NCBI RefSeq assembly: GCF_027943255.1
Contig: NC_072895.1
Location: forward strand, 23,844,001 to 23,908,000
Reading direction: 5' to 3'
Origin: Anastrepha obliqua
Lineage: Eukaryota > Arthropoda > Insecta > Diptera > Tephritidae
DNA: 64,000 nucleotides
The notes beneath the pieces are model-generated. The model saw only the letters and a program-made list of their open reading frames with translations. It did not search any database and was not told the DNA's origin. The position numbers and the translations under genes were made by a program. Below, in pieces: positions 1 through 10,757 of this stretch. Within the stretch, counting starts at the first letter, position 1. The number at the start of each line of letters is the position of its first letter.

Positions 1-251
1 TCAGCACCTGTTTTCGGTTTCCGTTTTTGTTGATTTGATGCCATATTTAACAGAAATCAATCAACAAAACAAAATATGTTTGTAAGATTTGCTCAAAACT
101 ACACACACACTCTATGACGCGTCTCGCGTTACTAATATAATATTGTGTTTGGGATAACTGTCAACTGTTTCCACCGAAATGCGTTCGCAAAGTGTATGGT
201 CTTTGGTATGGTAAACAGATTTATGATACATTATTTTGCGGCGACAGCACA

Positions 252-317
252 GCGCGATAGCCCAGCGGCTAGCAATGTGGGCTTCCGATCCGAAATCCTT
301 GGTTCGAATCACAAGAA
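252..317 (+). repeat. tRNA-like sequence, probable SINE head
   Basis: The stretch has an A-box-like TAGCCCAGCGG, a tRNA-Arg-like anticodon region (CTTCCGATC) and a good B box (GGTTCGAATCA), so it carries an internal RNA polymerase III promoter layout. It is followed at once by a long T run. The acceptor arm does not pair convincingly, so I read it as a tRNA-derived SINE head or tRNA pseudogene and not a working tRNA gene. It abuts the tail of the oppositely oriented SINE at 318-552. Confidence 0.55.
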
Positions 318-552
318 AATTTTTTTTTTTTTTTTTTTATGCATTTATTTCATTTTGTTTTATAATATGTTTATGAGCAGATTTTTTTCATGGCAGAAAT
401 ACACTCGGAGGTTTGCCATTGCCTGCCGAGGGGCGACCGCTATTAGAAAAATGTTTTCATTAATTTTGCTTTCACCGAGATTCGAACCAACGACCTCTCT
501 GTGAATTCCGAATGGTGATCACGCACCAACCCACTCGGCTACGGCGGCCGTC
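318..552 (-). repeat. tRNA-derived SINE
   Basis: Read on the minus strand from 552, the element opens with a tRNA-like head: A box TAGCCGAGTGG and B box GGTTCGAATCTC. A non-tRNA body follows (minus-strand motif GGCAATGGCAAACCTCCGAG near 415) and then an A-rich tail, seen as the T run near 318-338 on the plus strand. This is the standard architecture of a short interspersed element copied by a LINE reverse transcriptase. The family name is not certain. Confidence 0.6.
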
Positions 553-599
553 AATCAAATGTCATATTTACAAATTACATTCGATAAGAATGCAATAAT

Positions 600-810
600 A
601 AACGACCGCATTACATTCACGACGACACGCCACGCCAGTCTTTTAACAGATGGCGCTGGCATAGCGTGAGTTTTACGTAGTTTAGCGTAGTTTTACTCCT
701 CACAGCGTTTCATCCACGCCACGCTTTTAACAGATGGCGCTGGCGTAGCGTCACATATCGATGAAACGCTATGGTTTTACTCCTCACAGCGTTTCATCCT
801 TCGAGACAAA
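600..810. repeat. Short imperfect tandem duplication
   Basis: Two units of about 85-90 bp repeat here. CTTTTAACAGATGGCGCTGG occurs near 640 and 724, and TTTTACTCCTCACAGCGTTT occurs near 693 and 776. No coding potential is seen. The duplication sits just outside the left edge of direct repeat R1. Confidence 0.6.
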
Positions 811-2274
811 AGAAGTTTCACTTCAAAAAAATTTATTCTGGGCATGCAGTTTCATAGCTGATTCAATACTAGGATAGGTTAGGTTAGGTTGAGTGACTGT
901 CATTTGACGCATTTAGGCTTGAGAACAGTAATCCCATTGTGACACCACTAAAGCGCGTCCTTTACACTCCTGAGTCTTCTCTGAACCAACTTGTGGATGT
1001 AATAAATTTTCTTACCAAGCTAAGCTTCTAAGTTTAAGCTTCTTAATAGAATCTTAAATCGGTCAGAAATGAGCAAAGTAATCAATTTTTTTAATGCAGT
1101 AAGTACCGAAAAAGTTTTTTTTTTTTAATAATAGATAATTTTATTGTTGTCAACTACATTACACGCTCAATTTGTACAAAAACCAAGCTAATAATTTGTC
1201 AACAACAAAAAACAATGCAAAACGAGTGAATGCCATGAACGACAAGTGACTCCAGCCATTATTCAGATAATTAATAGATATGTAAACCTCAACTAGTTGT
1301 TTAAATAGTATTCATTGTTTTTTTTTTTATTGTATTGCACCACACCCATTTGTGCCCGCTGCACCAATTATAATATCAACGGCGACCACCATAAAAAACG
1401 ACCAGCGTCAACATCAATTAAATTGATGTCAAAATCGCGTTAGGACGTTGGGGAAAGAAGGAGAATTATGATTTTGCCGAGGCACTTACGAGCAGTGCGA
1501 AGCAATGCGAAGCAGCGCGACCAAGAGGGCAGTCACTAGTCAAGCAATAATAGTCATTTGTCACCTTCACTGAACTAACAGCATTATTATAAATTATTGT
1601 CATCGGCAGTGGCTTTTGTTGTTGTAGTTGGGGCATAACTAATAGTCGCAATATACTCGCACAGTGGCGAGCAGATTTGGCTTAATGTTAGCCACATTTA
1701 TGCATTTCTGATTACTGTAGAGTCATTTTTGAAAATAATGCTATCAAATTTTTTAGTTAAATGCTTCAATTATTAAGAAATAAAATGAATTAGTTTAAGT
1801 TTACAAAAACAATATTTAAAAATAAAAAATATATTACAAAAATAGCAAAAAAAATATATTTAGCCAAATTCGCACGTATTCAAATTCGTCAGTAATGCTT
1901 TATTCTTAATACCGTTATCTTTGGTGTTGTTTTTTGTTGCTAAAATGTACTGCTTCTTGACTCGCGATAAGGAAAAAGAAACTCAAAAACTCGTTTAGAT
2001 AACCGCTTCGTCCACAAATTTACTGCTTTGTTCAAATTAAAAGGACCCTTTTCATAAATTATTCGGAATAATGAACGGTTGCAGATGAAATTGTTTCATT
2101 AAAATTAACATTGATGGTCGTTTATCAAGGGAAATAGCACAACGCTAGGAAATTTGCTATCAAACTGTACTTAATGTTCTTAAACGTCGCAATACGGGGT
2201 CCGGCACTCGAGGGGTAACCAATTAAAAAGGTCATAAAATTTAGTTTGCAAAATTACTTTTATTCAATTCAAAG

Positions 2275-2520
2275 TGAAAAATGTGTGAAAATAATTCAAA
2301 ATTAAGAATCGATTTACTTTTGCTCGATATGCTGACCTTTTACCTTGACTATGGCCTTGAGACGGTCCAGAAACGACTCGCAAGCTGCCCGAATGTGACT
2401 TGTAGGTATTGTGGTCCACTCGCGGACAAAGGCTTTTTTCAGCTCCTCGAGACTGGTGAATCTTTTAGTTCGGACTTTGCTCTCCAAAATGGCCCAAAGA
2501 GAATAATCCATCGGATTCGC
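2275..2520 (-). pseudogene. Tc3-like transposase C-terminal remnant
   Basis: The minus-strand reading gives a C-terminal Tc1/Tc3-type transposase tail beginning MDYSLWAILESKVRTK and ending in KGQHIEQK. This matches the post-catalytic region of Tc3-like transposases (known family feature: DYSLW then a helical tail). The catalytic domain is absent and the remnant runs straight into a plus-strand LINE fragment at 2,526. The same junction occurs in R2 at 50,270-50,520, so it predates the R1/R2 duplication. Confidence 0.6.
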
Positions 2521-2525
2521 TTCTG

Positions 2526-3310
2526 GTGAATTTGCAAGCAGCAGCTGCTAATATGGGTATTTCGTGGGGTTTGATCGCCAACCTGGATGACTCAAACTAC
2601 GCTGATGACATCTGTCTGTTGTCACACAAATTCACGCATACTCGCATAAAGTCAAAGCTGGAGGGCGGAAGCGATTGCGGAGCTGAAGCAGGCCTGAGCA
2701 TTAACATTGCAAAGGCAAAGGTGATGTGCCTCAACACTGCCACTGAACCTCGAATCTTCCAGTTACGCGGTATTTACATCGCAGAAGTGAACAAACTCTG
2801 CTATCTCGGAAGCATCATTAACAGAACTGGCGGGTCAGCAGCTAACATACGCAAACGAATAGCAAAAGTTTGCGCTGTATTTGGCATATTAGACAAAGTT
2901 TGGAGATCTTCTTATCATATATATCCAGGAGTAGGAAATTAAGAATCTTTGAATCAAACGTGAAGTCTGTCCTGCAGTATGGCTGCGAAACATGGAATAC
3001 GACAATGTGCGATGTACAAGCTCTGCAAGCATTCGTCATTCGTTTCCCCCGCAGGATTGTGCGCATTATCTGTATCTCCAACACTGACCTCTGAAGTTTG
3101 ACGAGGCAGGCTCCTGTTGATCTCGATATTCTGCGACGAAAATGGAAATGGATGAGGCATACACTTCGGAAACCCCATGGAGATGTTGCAAAAGCAGTTT
3201 TAGACTGGTGCTCACAAGGAAGTCGCAGGCGGAGGAGATTATCCAACACGTGGAGTTGAAACAGAAGCGCTTCAAGCAAGCCGTTCACAGCGGCAAATTA
3301 AATTTCTTAC
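2526..3310 (+). pseudogene. Non-LTR retrotransposon reverse-transcriptase fragment
   Basis: Frames along this stretch give a YADDICLLSH reverse-transcriptase active-site motif, a KLCYLGSIIN block, LQYGCETW, and a C-terminal RRKWKWMRHTLRKPHGD region. These are the palm-to-thumb and C-terminal segments of an endonuclease/reverse-transcriptase LINE. The reading is interrupted near 2,940 and 3,094 by stops and frame changes, and the N-terminal fingers domain is missing. A matching relic lies in R2 at 50,519-51,310 with its own lesions, including a stop at 50,745. Clade is uncertain. Confidence 0.65.
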
Positions 3311-3445
3311 ATCGAATAAACCTAACTTTAACTTTTTGACCTGATAACGTCTTATAATTCGATGTAGCCGGCTGCACGCACCAAAAAATGCGTCGTTACC
3401 TTGCTCATGCGGCGTTACCTTGCTCATGCGGCATTACCTTGCTTG

Positions 3446-3850
3446 TTATGTTATGTTATGTTATGTTATGTTATGTTATGTTATGTTATGTTATGTTATG
3501 TTATGTTATGTTATGTTATGTTATGTTATGTTATGTTATGTTATGTTATGTTATGTTATGTTATGTTATGTTATGTTATGTTATGTTATGTTATGTTATG
3601 TTATGTTATGTTATGTTATGTTATGTTATGTTATGTTATGTTATGTTATGTTATGTTATGTTATGTTATGTTATGTTATGTTATGTTATGTTATGTTATG
3701 TTATGTTATGTTATGTTATGTTATGTTATGTTATGTTATGTTATGTTATGTTATGTTATGTTATGTTATGTTATGTTATGTTATGTTATGTTAAGTTATG
3801 GTATGGTATTGTATGTTACGTTATGTTATGATATGTTATGTTATGACATA
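3446..3850. repeat. (TTATG)n satellite, short copy
   Basis: This is a pentanucleotide array of about 69 perfect units, ending in degenerate units (3,793-3,850). The counterpart in R2 (51,475-52,750) is about three times longer. Long open frames across it are artefacts: the pentamer holds no stop in any forward frame and all three frames read the same five-residue cycle. Confidence 0.95.
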
Positions 3851-5390
3851 TCTTTCATGAATTTGATAAATGTTTCGTCATTTTTCACGTTTGTGTAAAT
3901 GTAACTTGATCAATTCCATTGCGATTCCATTTACCTCCTTCTCTATATCCATACAAAATATCTATCAAACAAATAAAATTAAAATTTTCTTTTGAAAAAT
4001 GCAACCATTTCATCAGTTTTTTCTTATGACGTTGTCACGTTTAACTATCGTCAGTAAACCGACTTTAGAGAGAACCTCTTTTTGTTAAGGCCCTAGGCTC
4101 CTTCTAGGAACCACGAAAAAAAATATATATGCATACTTTCTTCTGATTAAATCATTAGTTTTAACCCTCTAATTACATTAACTCTTTAAAAAATATAACA
4201 CCATTTTGTCTTTGTTCAAAGTTGGTCTTTTATCGAAAGTTCAAGTACATTTCAAAACCAAAGTACATGCAAACCAATCGAATGAAAAGCTAATAGGCTC
4301 ACAAAAAAACCAAATACAAAATGCGAACAATTAATAAACACAAAGTAAGAGCAACAGCCAGCGAAAGGTGAGCATTAAATGGGAGGCAACTTCATCGATA
4401 ATCCGCTGTAAGGTCAACATTTCACATCAAACCTTCGATAATGGCATTGATGAAGAGCCAACAACAAATTGATATATTTAAATTACAACACAAAAAATGT
4501 TAACTACAACACATGCGATGTCTTGCTAATGGCGGAGGAGGGAGTGCAAAGTGCGCTAACACCAAAAAAAGCAAAACCAAAAAAAACTCTACAAAACAAT
4601 TTTCGCCTCTAGCTACTGACGGGGTAGAGTGAAGAGTTCGATCTTGATTAAGCGGAATGGCATGAAAGGAGAGCGAATTGTTACCGAAATCGCAGAAATG
4701 TGAAAATGCAAAGGTAAACAAAAATTACTAACGAACGAACGAACGAAATTTTAGCGCTAACAGCATCACGGCACGGCAATCGAATAGCGCGGGTGGTATT
4801 GATGAGCGCTTACGGTGGCGAGGTACCACCGCAGCTGTATGTAATGAGGGTCGGAATGTTTGAAAGTAGGAGAGCTGCTACCATTATTACTGGCGGCAAA
4901 TACCAAAGGTTAATACGCTGAGCGGCCAAAGAAAAAAATACACCGATTGCGCAGATATCGGATATTGAAAATAATAAAAAAATTACGAAATGCTTAAATT
5001 TGTATTTTGTAATTCGCAAAACGCAATTCGGCCGATTCCCGACAATGGCGCATTCCCATGTCGAATTTGATGTTAATTTATGCACATAAAGTAGGAATTT
5101 GACAATTGTGACAGCATCCAAAAAATTCACTGAACAAAAACAAAAAAACGCACTTCCAAAAATAAAGGCAAACTGTAATGCCAATCACCAATATGAATAT
5201 TGGTCATCATAATGAAAATTTAATTGAATAAGAAAGTAATTATTTGGTGATTATTTAAAAATTTGTTTTACAAATTAAAAACTCAGGTAATTAATTGCGA
5301 ATTTTTCAACTGCACATGCAGATCTTCATTGATAAGTGATGTGAGATAAGAAAGAGCCGCACATGAGTTGATGTTTTCAATTTTATTATA
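3851..5390. other. AT-rich non-coding stretch within R1
   Basis: I see no conserved protein or RNA gene here. It contains a short (AACG)n microsatellite near 4,731 and A-rich tracts. The longest minus-strand frame (4,810-5,184) is not kept in R2, where it is shifted upstream of about 54,000. The whole stretch is present in R2 at about 52,751-54,197. Confidence 0.5.
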
Positions 5391-5764
5391 AAGGGTGGTT
5401 AAATTTCAAGGGCCGATGTTGAATGTGATCCACACCTAAACGTCAGCGACACCGTTGGGCTTCTTTCTTTGGGGTTATTTGAAAGAAAAGGTGTACAACG
5501 ATAAGCCAGCAACAATTCAAGAGCTAAAGGATGAGATAATTCGGCACATTAACGGCATAGAACCTCAATTATGCCTCAGCGTCATCGAAAATTTGGACCA
5601 TCGGATGGAGGGGTGCCGCCGAGACCGTGGCGGCCATTTGGCCAATATTTTGTTCCATACGTAATTGAGCAGTATTAACATAATAAAAAGAAATGACCAT
5701 AATTTTTAAAAAAAATTGCATTTTATTCAAAATCAACACCGGCCCTTAAAACTTAACCACCCTT
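5391..5764 (+). mobile_element. Non-autonomous Tc1/mariner-type element (DD41D-related)
   Basis: The 374 bp element has terminal inverted repeats (AAGGGTGGTTAA at the left, TTAACCACCCTT at the right). It keeps only the C-terminal tail of a transposase on the plus strand (5,455-5,664, with the FLWGYLKEKVYNDKPATIQ motif). The same TIR family ends the DD41D copy at 10,758-11,742. The catalytic domain is gone, so it could move only in trans. R2 lacks this element together with flanking DNA. Confidence 0.7.
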
Positions 5765-5770
5765 ATATGC

Positions 5771-6675
5771 AAGGTGAAGACCAAAATAAACAAGACTGAG
5801 CTAAAATAGAAACGACAGGAGCTTTGTGCTGATATCTTCGAGTTTATTTATTCTTAATAGTCCCCTCTGGCCTCGATACACTGTTTTGCGCGAACTAAAA
5901 ACTTTTCGAAAGAGTGTTTCAGGTCATTGACCGGAATCAGGAACGTCCTTCAGGATGTCGGTACAAGGCTTTTGGACGCTACGGACGCAAAACGTTTTCC
6001 TTTCATGGCCAAATGCAATTTTTCGAATAGGTAGAAGTCACAGGGAGCCACACCAGGCGAATACGGTGAGTGATTGTTGGTTGAAATGCGATTTCCATTC
6101 AAAAACTCAGTCACGAGAGTGGATCGATGAGATGGTGCATTTTCATGCAATGAGCGCCAGCTTCCTCCTTTGCGGTATTCATGGCGAATTCGACAAATGC
6201 GATGCAACAAACGCTTCAAAACGCCAAGATAGAAAATTGCATTGACGGTTTGGCCCGATGGCACGAACTCCTTGTGGACAATTCCCTTGGCATCGTAAAA
6301 CTAAATGAGCATCGGCTTGTTTTTTGACTTCTCCAAACGCGATTTCTTGGGTAGTGGCTCGTCTGGGGCCTTCCTCTCGCCACTTTGACACTTAGTTTCA
6401 AGTTAATGTTGGAAATACCACGTTTTATCACCAGTTACAATGTTGTAAAGGAAATTCTCGTCTTTCTCGCTTCTTTAATGGTCGGTTAATTTGTGCGGAA
6501 TGAAAGGTGCACAGACCTCTCGTAAGCCCAAATGATTAGTTAAAATGCGATAAATAGTTGTTTTGGAGATATTCAGCTCCAATTCCATGAAATTAAACGA
6601 TAATTTCGGTTCATTTTTGATAAATTTACGAACAATTTAGATGGAGTTTATGGTGATTACTGATTTTGGTCATAC
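5771..6675 (-). pseudogene. Mariner-like transposase relic (DD34D)
   Basis: The left end AAGGTGAAGACCAAAATAAA matches the terminus of the mariner relic at 60,308. Minus-strand frames give FYDAKGIVHKEF, then HENAPSHRSTLV and YSPGVAPCDFYLF. The second to third acidic positions are 34 residues apart, as in mariner DD34D. The second catalytic Asp has become Glu (HEN for the usual HDN), and stops and frameshifts break the reading, so it is dead. R2 holds the same relic without its 3' end. Confidence 0.7.
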
Positions 6676-6908
6676 GGGTTCACTTCACAACTGGTTTGGC
6701 GACCGTTCTCCTTCAAAAGTGATTTGAGATGTTCTTCATCGAATTCAGAAGGTCCTCCGCTGCTGGACCATTTCCGTGATTTTTGCCTCCTGGGTACTCC
6801 ATTGCTAAGTCTCAAAGCTATTGAAAAATTAAATAACTGAAAAATAGAATTAACATAGTTTTGTAGAGCAGAAAGATTTCTATCGAATAAGCACTTACGC
6901 CTTGCCAA
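6676..6908 (-). pseudogene. Second mariner N-terminal remnant
   Basis: A minus-strand frame contains GGPSEFDEEHLKSLLKENGR, typical of the helix-turn-helix DNA-binding part of mariner transposases. Similarity to the relic at 60,308-61,238 stops near 6,675, so this part is either a different mariner or a rearranged 5' end fused to the neighbour. The open frame runs to 6,908 but the upstream residues are not recognisable. It is unchanged in R2 (55,003-55,254). Confidence 0.4.
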
Positions 6909-7848
6909 ACAGCAAACAAAGCGTTGTAAAATAAAAGAAAAAAAGGGCTATGAACTTATTTCCCAATCCAATAGTTTTACGAGATCTCGTTTGGTATACG
7001 ACGAAGACGGCATAAAACTATAGAGCCCTAAAATTATAAAAAATAAATAAAAGTTATGCCACAAATTAATAGAAAACCTCAATCCAAACCTGCACCATTA
7101 CCATAATTCTCAGTAATTGGGCAAATGCAGGCTATTACTATGGCCGTTCGTTAATGACTTTCCGTATAGGGTGTGCCTGTAAGCAAATAAATTTCACATA
7201 AGTTGCACAAACTTATTACCGTTGCGCTCAAATGACCGAGACTCATGCAGATGACTTTCGAGTGTGATTTGCAATAAAATATTTTGCAGTTGAGCGGCAA
7301 CAAACAACAACAAATATGAAGCATAAAATTGAAAATTAATCACTTTGACTTATTCAAGCTTATGCTGCTTATGTGTGTACTGGTACATATACATACATAC
7401 ATATTTATATGAAAGTAGTTCCGGATTATGTTGTAAATAGCAATAGCAGCAACAACAGTTGCGAAATATTGACGCCATTAAAAATGTTCGATTGCTGACC
7501 TGCTGTGAAAGATAGATTAAAAATCGAAATTTAATTAATAAAAAATTATAATAACGGGATGGATGTATGCAAATAAAAGCACTTGCGATGTGCACAGAAT
7601 TAAGAATTAATTAATTTAAATGTTAAAATTTCACAACAATACCTTAGTTCAATAATCCAAAGCCAACAAAAATAAAATTTAATTGAATTTTATTCCTCAT
7701 TATTTGACAAGAAACCGCTTAAAATTATGTAATAAAAATTTATCTCCAGCTGGGTTCATATGTTTAATAGCTTCCGTGAAATTTATTTTATCAAATAAAT
7801 ATAGGGTGACCAGAAGTGAATAATTTGTATACAGTTGAATCAGATCAC
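6909..7848. other. Non-coding stretch, no gene recognised
   Basis: This AT-rich DNA shows no protein or RNA similarity I can name. It is nearly identical to 55,255-56,194 in R2 and leads directly into the (GATAAA)n satellite in both copies. Confidence 0.5.
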
Positions 7849-9416
7849 AAAATAAAGATAAAGATAAAGATAAAGATAAAGATAAAGATAAAGATACAGT
7901 TGACATACATATACAGTTGAATCAGATCACAAAATAAAGATAAAGATAAAGATAAAGATAAAGATAAAGATAAAGATAAAGATAAAGATAAAGATAAAGA
8001 TAAAGATTAAGATAAAGATAAAGATAAAGATAAAGATAAAGATAAAGATAAAGATAAAGATAAAGATAAAGATAAAGATAAAGATAAAGATAAAGATAAA
8101 GATAAAGATAAAGATAAAGATAAAGATAAAGATAAAGATAAAGATAAAGATAAAGATAAAGATAAAGATAAAGATAAAGATAAAGATAAAGATAAAGATA
8201 AAGATAAAGATAAAGATAAAGATAAAGATAAAGATAAAGATAAAGATAAAGATAAAGATAAAGATAAAGATAAAGATAAAGATAAAGATAAAGATAAAGA
8301 TAAAGATAAAGATAAAGATAAAGATAAAGATAAAGATAAAGATAAAGATAAAGATAAAGATAAAGATAAAGATAAAGATAAAGATAAAGATAAAGATAAA
8401 GATAAAGATAAAGATAAAGATAAAGATAAAGATAAAGATAAAGATAAAGATAAAGATAAAGATAAAGATAAAGATAAAGATAAAGATAAAGATAAAGATA
8501 AAGATAAAGATAAAGATAAAGATAAAGATAAAGATAAAGATAAAGATAAAGATAAAGATAAAGATAAAGATAAAGGCAAAGATAAAGATAAAGATAAAGA
8601 TAAAGATAAAGATAAAGATAAAGATAAAGATAAAGATAAAGATAAAGATAAAGATAAAGATAAAGATAAAGATAAAGATAAAGATAAAGATAAAGATAAA
8701 GATAAAGATAAAGATAAAGATAAAGATAAAGATAAAGATAAAGATAAAGATAAAGATAAAGATAAAGATAAAGATAAAGATAAAGATAAAGATAAAGATA
8801 AAGATAAAGATAAAGATAAAGATAAAGATAAAGATAAAGATAAAGATAAAGATAAAGATAAAGATAAAGATAAAGATAAAGATAAAGATAAAGATAAAGA
8901 TAAAGATAAAGATAAAGATAAAGATAAAGATAAAGATAAAGATAAAGATAAAGATAAAGATAAAGATAAAGATAAAGATAAAGATAAAGATAAAGATAAA
9001 GATAAAGATAAAGATAAAGATAAAGATAAAGATAAAGATAAAGATAAAGATAAAGATAAAGATAAAGATAAAGATAAAGATAAAGATAAAGATAAAGATA
9101 AAGATAAAGATAAAGATAAAGATAAAGATAAAGATAAAGATAAAGATAAAGATAAAGATAAAGATAAAGATAAAGATAGAGATAAAGATAAAGATAAAGA
9201 TAAAGATAAAGATAAAGATAAAGATAAAGATAAAGATAAAGATTAAGATAAAGATAAAGATAAAGATAAAGATAAAGATAAAGATAAAGATAAAGATAAA
9301 GATAAAGATAAAGATAAAGATAAAGATAAAGATAAAGATAAAGATAAAGATAAAGATAAAGATAAAGATAAAGATAAAGATATAGATAAAGATAAATAAA
9401 TATAGATAAAGATTAT
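7849..9416. repeat. (GATAAA)n satellite, R1 copy
   Basis: This is a hexanucleotide array of about 1.5 kb, interrupted once near 7,896-7,935 by a repeat of the flanking unique sequence (CAGTTGAATCAGATCACAAA occurs at about 7,833 and 7,913). A few variant units occur (near 8,008, 8,575, 9,178, 9,242 and 9,381). It ends directly against a jockey endonuclease fragment, whereas the R2 array ends in unrelated single-copy DNA. Very long open frames on both strands are a by-product of the stop-free hexamer. Confidence 0.95.
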
Positions 9417-10030
9417 GGAGGTATGTGATGCCTTTTACGACGCAAAAATCGATCAAGTCAGGAGTTTTTTTCCAAATCCTATGGCCAATAAGTTGGGGAA
9501 CCTGATGATGTGGGTATTAAATTTAATTTGTTAATAACTGCATAAAGTTGCCGGCCTTTAGCGGTTATAAGGCGGGAGCCCCAATATGTGTGTGTTTCCC
9601 TTATAGTCACCTCTAGCGAGAAATCTGCTTCCTAGGGTTGAGAAAAACTTTTCGTACTCTTCTGATTTAACTGCATACTTAGGCGGACTATAGGTATATT
9701 GTTGAGATTATAATTGGGCCTTTCCAGTCTTCAACAGTAATATTAGTCGCTTGAATAGCCTCCGTGCAGTAGGAGTTAACTAAATTGTGTTTAATGGTAT
9801 TTTTAATTAGAATGACTGATCCAGCATGTGTTTTTTTGTTGGGGTGCAATGCGTGATAGAGTTTATAATTTAGGATTTGAAAATAGCTCTTCTCTGTGAA
9901 ATGGGTCTCCGATATTAGAAGAATATCGATACTCTGGGTATTGAGCAGTGCTTTAATCTCGAGTAAGTGTTTAGATCGAATAGTTGGAGTTTTTAGTCGT
10001 GAGGGAAACAAGTAAGGTCATCACTGACGT
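9417..10030 (-). pseudogene. Jockey-type LINE endonuclease fragment
   Basis: Minus-strand translation of 9,688-10,011 resembles the N-terminal part of a jockey ORF2 endonuclease: LLISETHFTEKSYF, then the GSVILIKN block. After a frame break it continues (9,420-9,690) with PPKYAVKSEEYEKFF and later LIDFCVVKGI. The motifs follow the order expected for an apurinic-like endonuclease. The fragment is cut off at the satellite, so its reverse transcriptase is missing. It belongs with the gag-like fragment at 10,271-10,560 upstream on the same strand. Confidence 0.7.
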
Positions 10031-10270
10031 CATCTGCTGCATAAATTGTTTGAGGAGGACAATCAAATCTTTCATTTCATTTGGGGCTCCAGATGTGTTT
10101 TCTTTAAGGTGTGGAGTTGGATTATTTGCGTTTGGAATATTTGCCGTGTTTTTTACAGCTCGTCATATGCGTAAGTGTATAGTGCGAGTGTATTGTAATT
10201 CGGTAGTTGAGTAGCTGGATTGGGGCGAGGCGTGAATTCCTGCTGTTGGGGGACAAGCGCTGGATTGAGT

Positions 10271-10560
10271 TCATTTTTTCTCAGTAGTGGGTTTTTTATT
10301 TTTTTGGAAATTTTTGTAAATTATACAGCCCTTATAATTTGCCGGGTGATTTCCTTCACATAATGCGCATTTTACGTCCTCTGATCTGGTCTTGCGCGAG
10401 CAGTTTGCAGAAGCATGGGTGCCAGCACATTTAATACACACTGGTTTCCTGTAGCAATACGATTTGGTATGTCCGTGCTGTTGACAATTCGCGCATTGAG
10501 GAATATCACGAGCCAGGCGTGGAGGCTCAAAGACAACTCTAGTATGGAGCAGATGTTGTA
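10271..10560 (-). pseudogene. Jockey-type LINE ORF1 (gag-like) fragment
   Basis: The C-terminal part of a nucleocapsid-like ORF1 protein carries three zinc knuckles in a row: CANCQQHGHTKSYC (CX2CX4HX4C), CIKCAGTHASANC (CX2CX3HX4C) and CALCEGNHPANYKGC. Three adjoining knuckles are typical of jockey-superfamily ORF1. The 5' side is lost where a DD41D transposon end begins at about 10,561, so this is a truncated copy with no working RNA-binding protein. Confidence 0.75.
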
Positions 10561-10757
10561 AACGGTGGTTAAGTTTCAACGGCCGATGTTGATTTGGAAT
10601 AAAATACAATTTTTTTAGGAAATTATTATCATTTCTCTTTATTATGTTAATACTGGTAGAGCTCAATTAAGCACAGAGCAAAATATTGGCCAAATGACCG
10701 CCGCGGTCTCGGCGGCACACCTCCAAAAACCATCAAATGCAAATAGTTCCTTATCTA
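10561..10757 (-). mobile_element. Truncated DD41D-family transposon end
   Basis: It begins with GGTGGTTAAGTTTCAACGGC, a variant of the TIR seen at 5,391 and 10,758, followed by about 160 bp of the family's terminal region. It then meets a second, full TIR at about 10,758. It looks like a fragment left by nested or tandem insertion of the same family. Confidence 0.6.

Larger units (their letters stand above)
826..9416 (+). repeat. Direct repeat R1 (left copy of segmental duplication)
   Basis: From about 826 to the end of the (GATAAA)n array this segment is collinear, in the same orientation, with R2 at about 47,155-58,123. Shared landmarks in order are the AT-rich block at 1,110-2,270, a Tc3-like remnant, a reverse-transcriptase remnant, the (TTATG)n array, an unannotated block, a mariner relic and the (GATAAA)n array. 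Identity looks high by eye, with scattered substitutions and small indels. Main differences are satellite length, a roughly 0.6 kb block (about 5,240-5,870) absent from R2, and a LINE at 47,421-49,130 absent here. No host gene is recognised inside it. Confidence 0.85.

Noticed and set aside
252..552. Functional tRNA genes
   Set aside because: B boxes are good but the acceptor stems do not pair and one unit continues into a SINE body with an A-rich tail.
872..890. TAGGTTAGGTTAGGTT run resembling the insect telomere repeat
   Set aside because: Only about three units, and flies have lost the TTAGG telomere; similar short runs occur at LINE 3' ends (47,428).
3388..3898. Long open frames of repeating MLCYV over the pentamer array (also 51,394-52,803)
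   Set aside because: They are produced by a stop-free 5 bp satellite; all three frames give the same peptide and length differs between the two copies.
4810..5184. Hydrophobic minus-strand frame of 124 codons
   Set aside because: The R2 copy changes frame upstream of about 54,000 and there is no recognisable domain.
7927..9456. Open frames of (IF)n, (SL)n and (IK)n of up to 667 codons over the hexamer array (also 56,162-58,165)
   Set aside because: They are a consequence of a stop-free hexanucleotide satellite on both strands; no natural start context, splice signal or conservation beyond the repeat.
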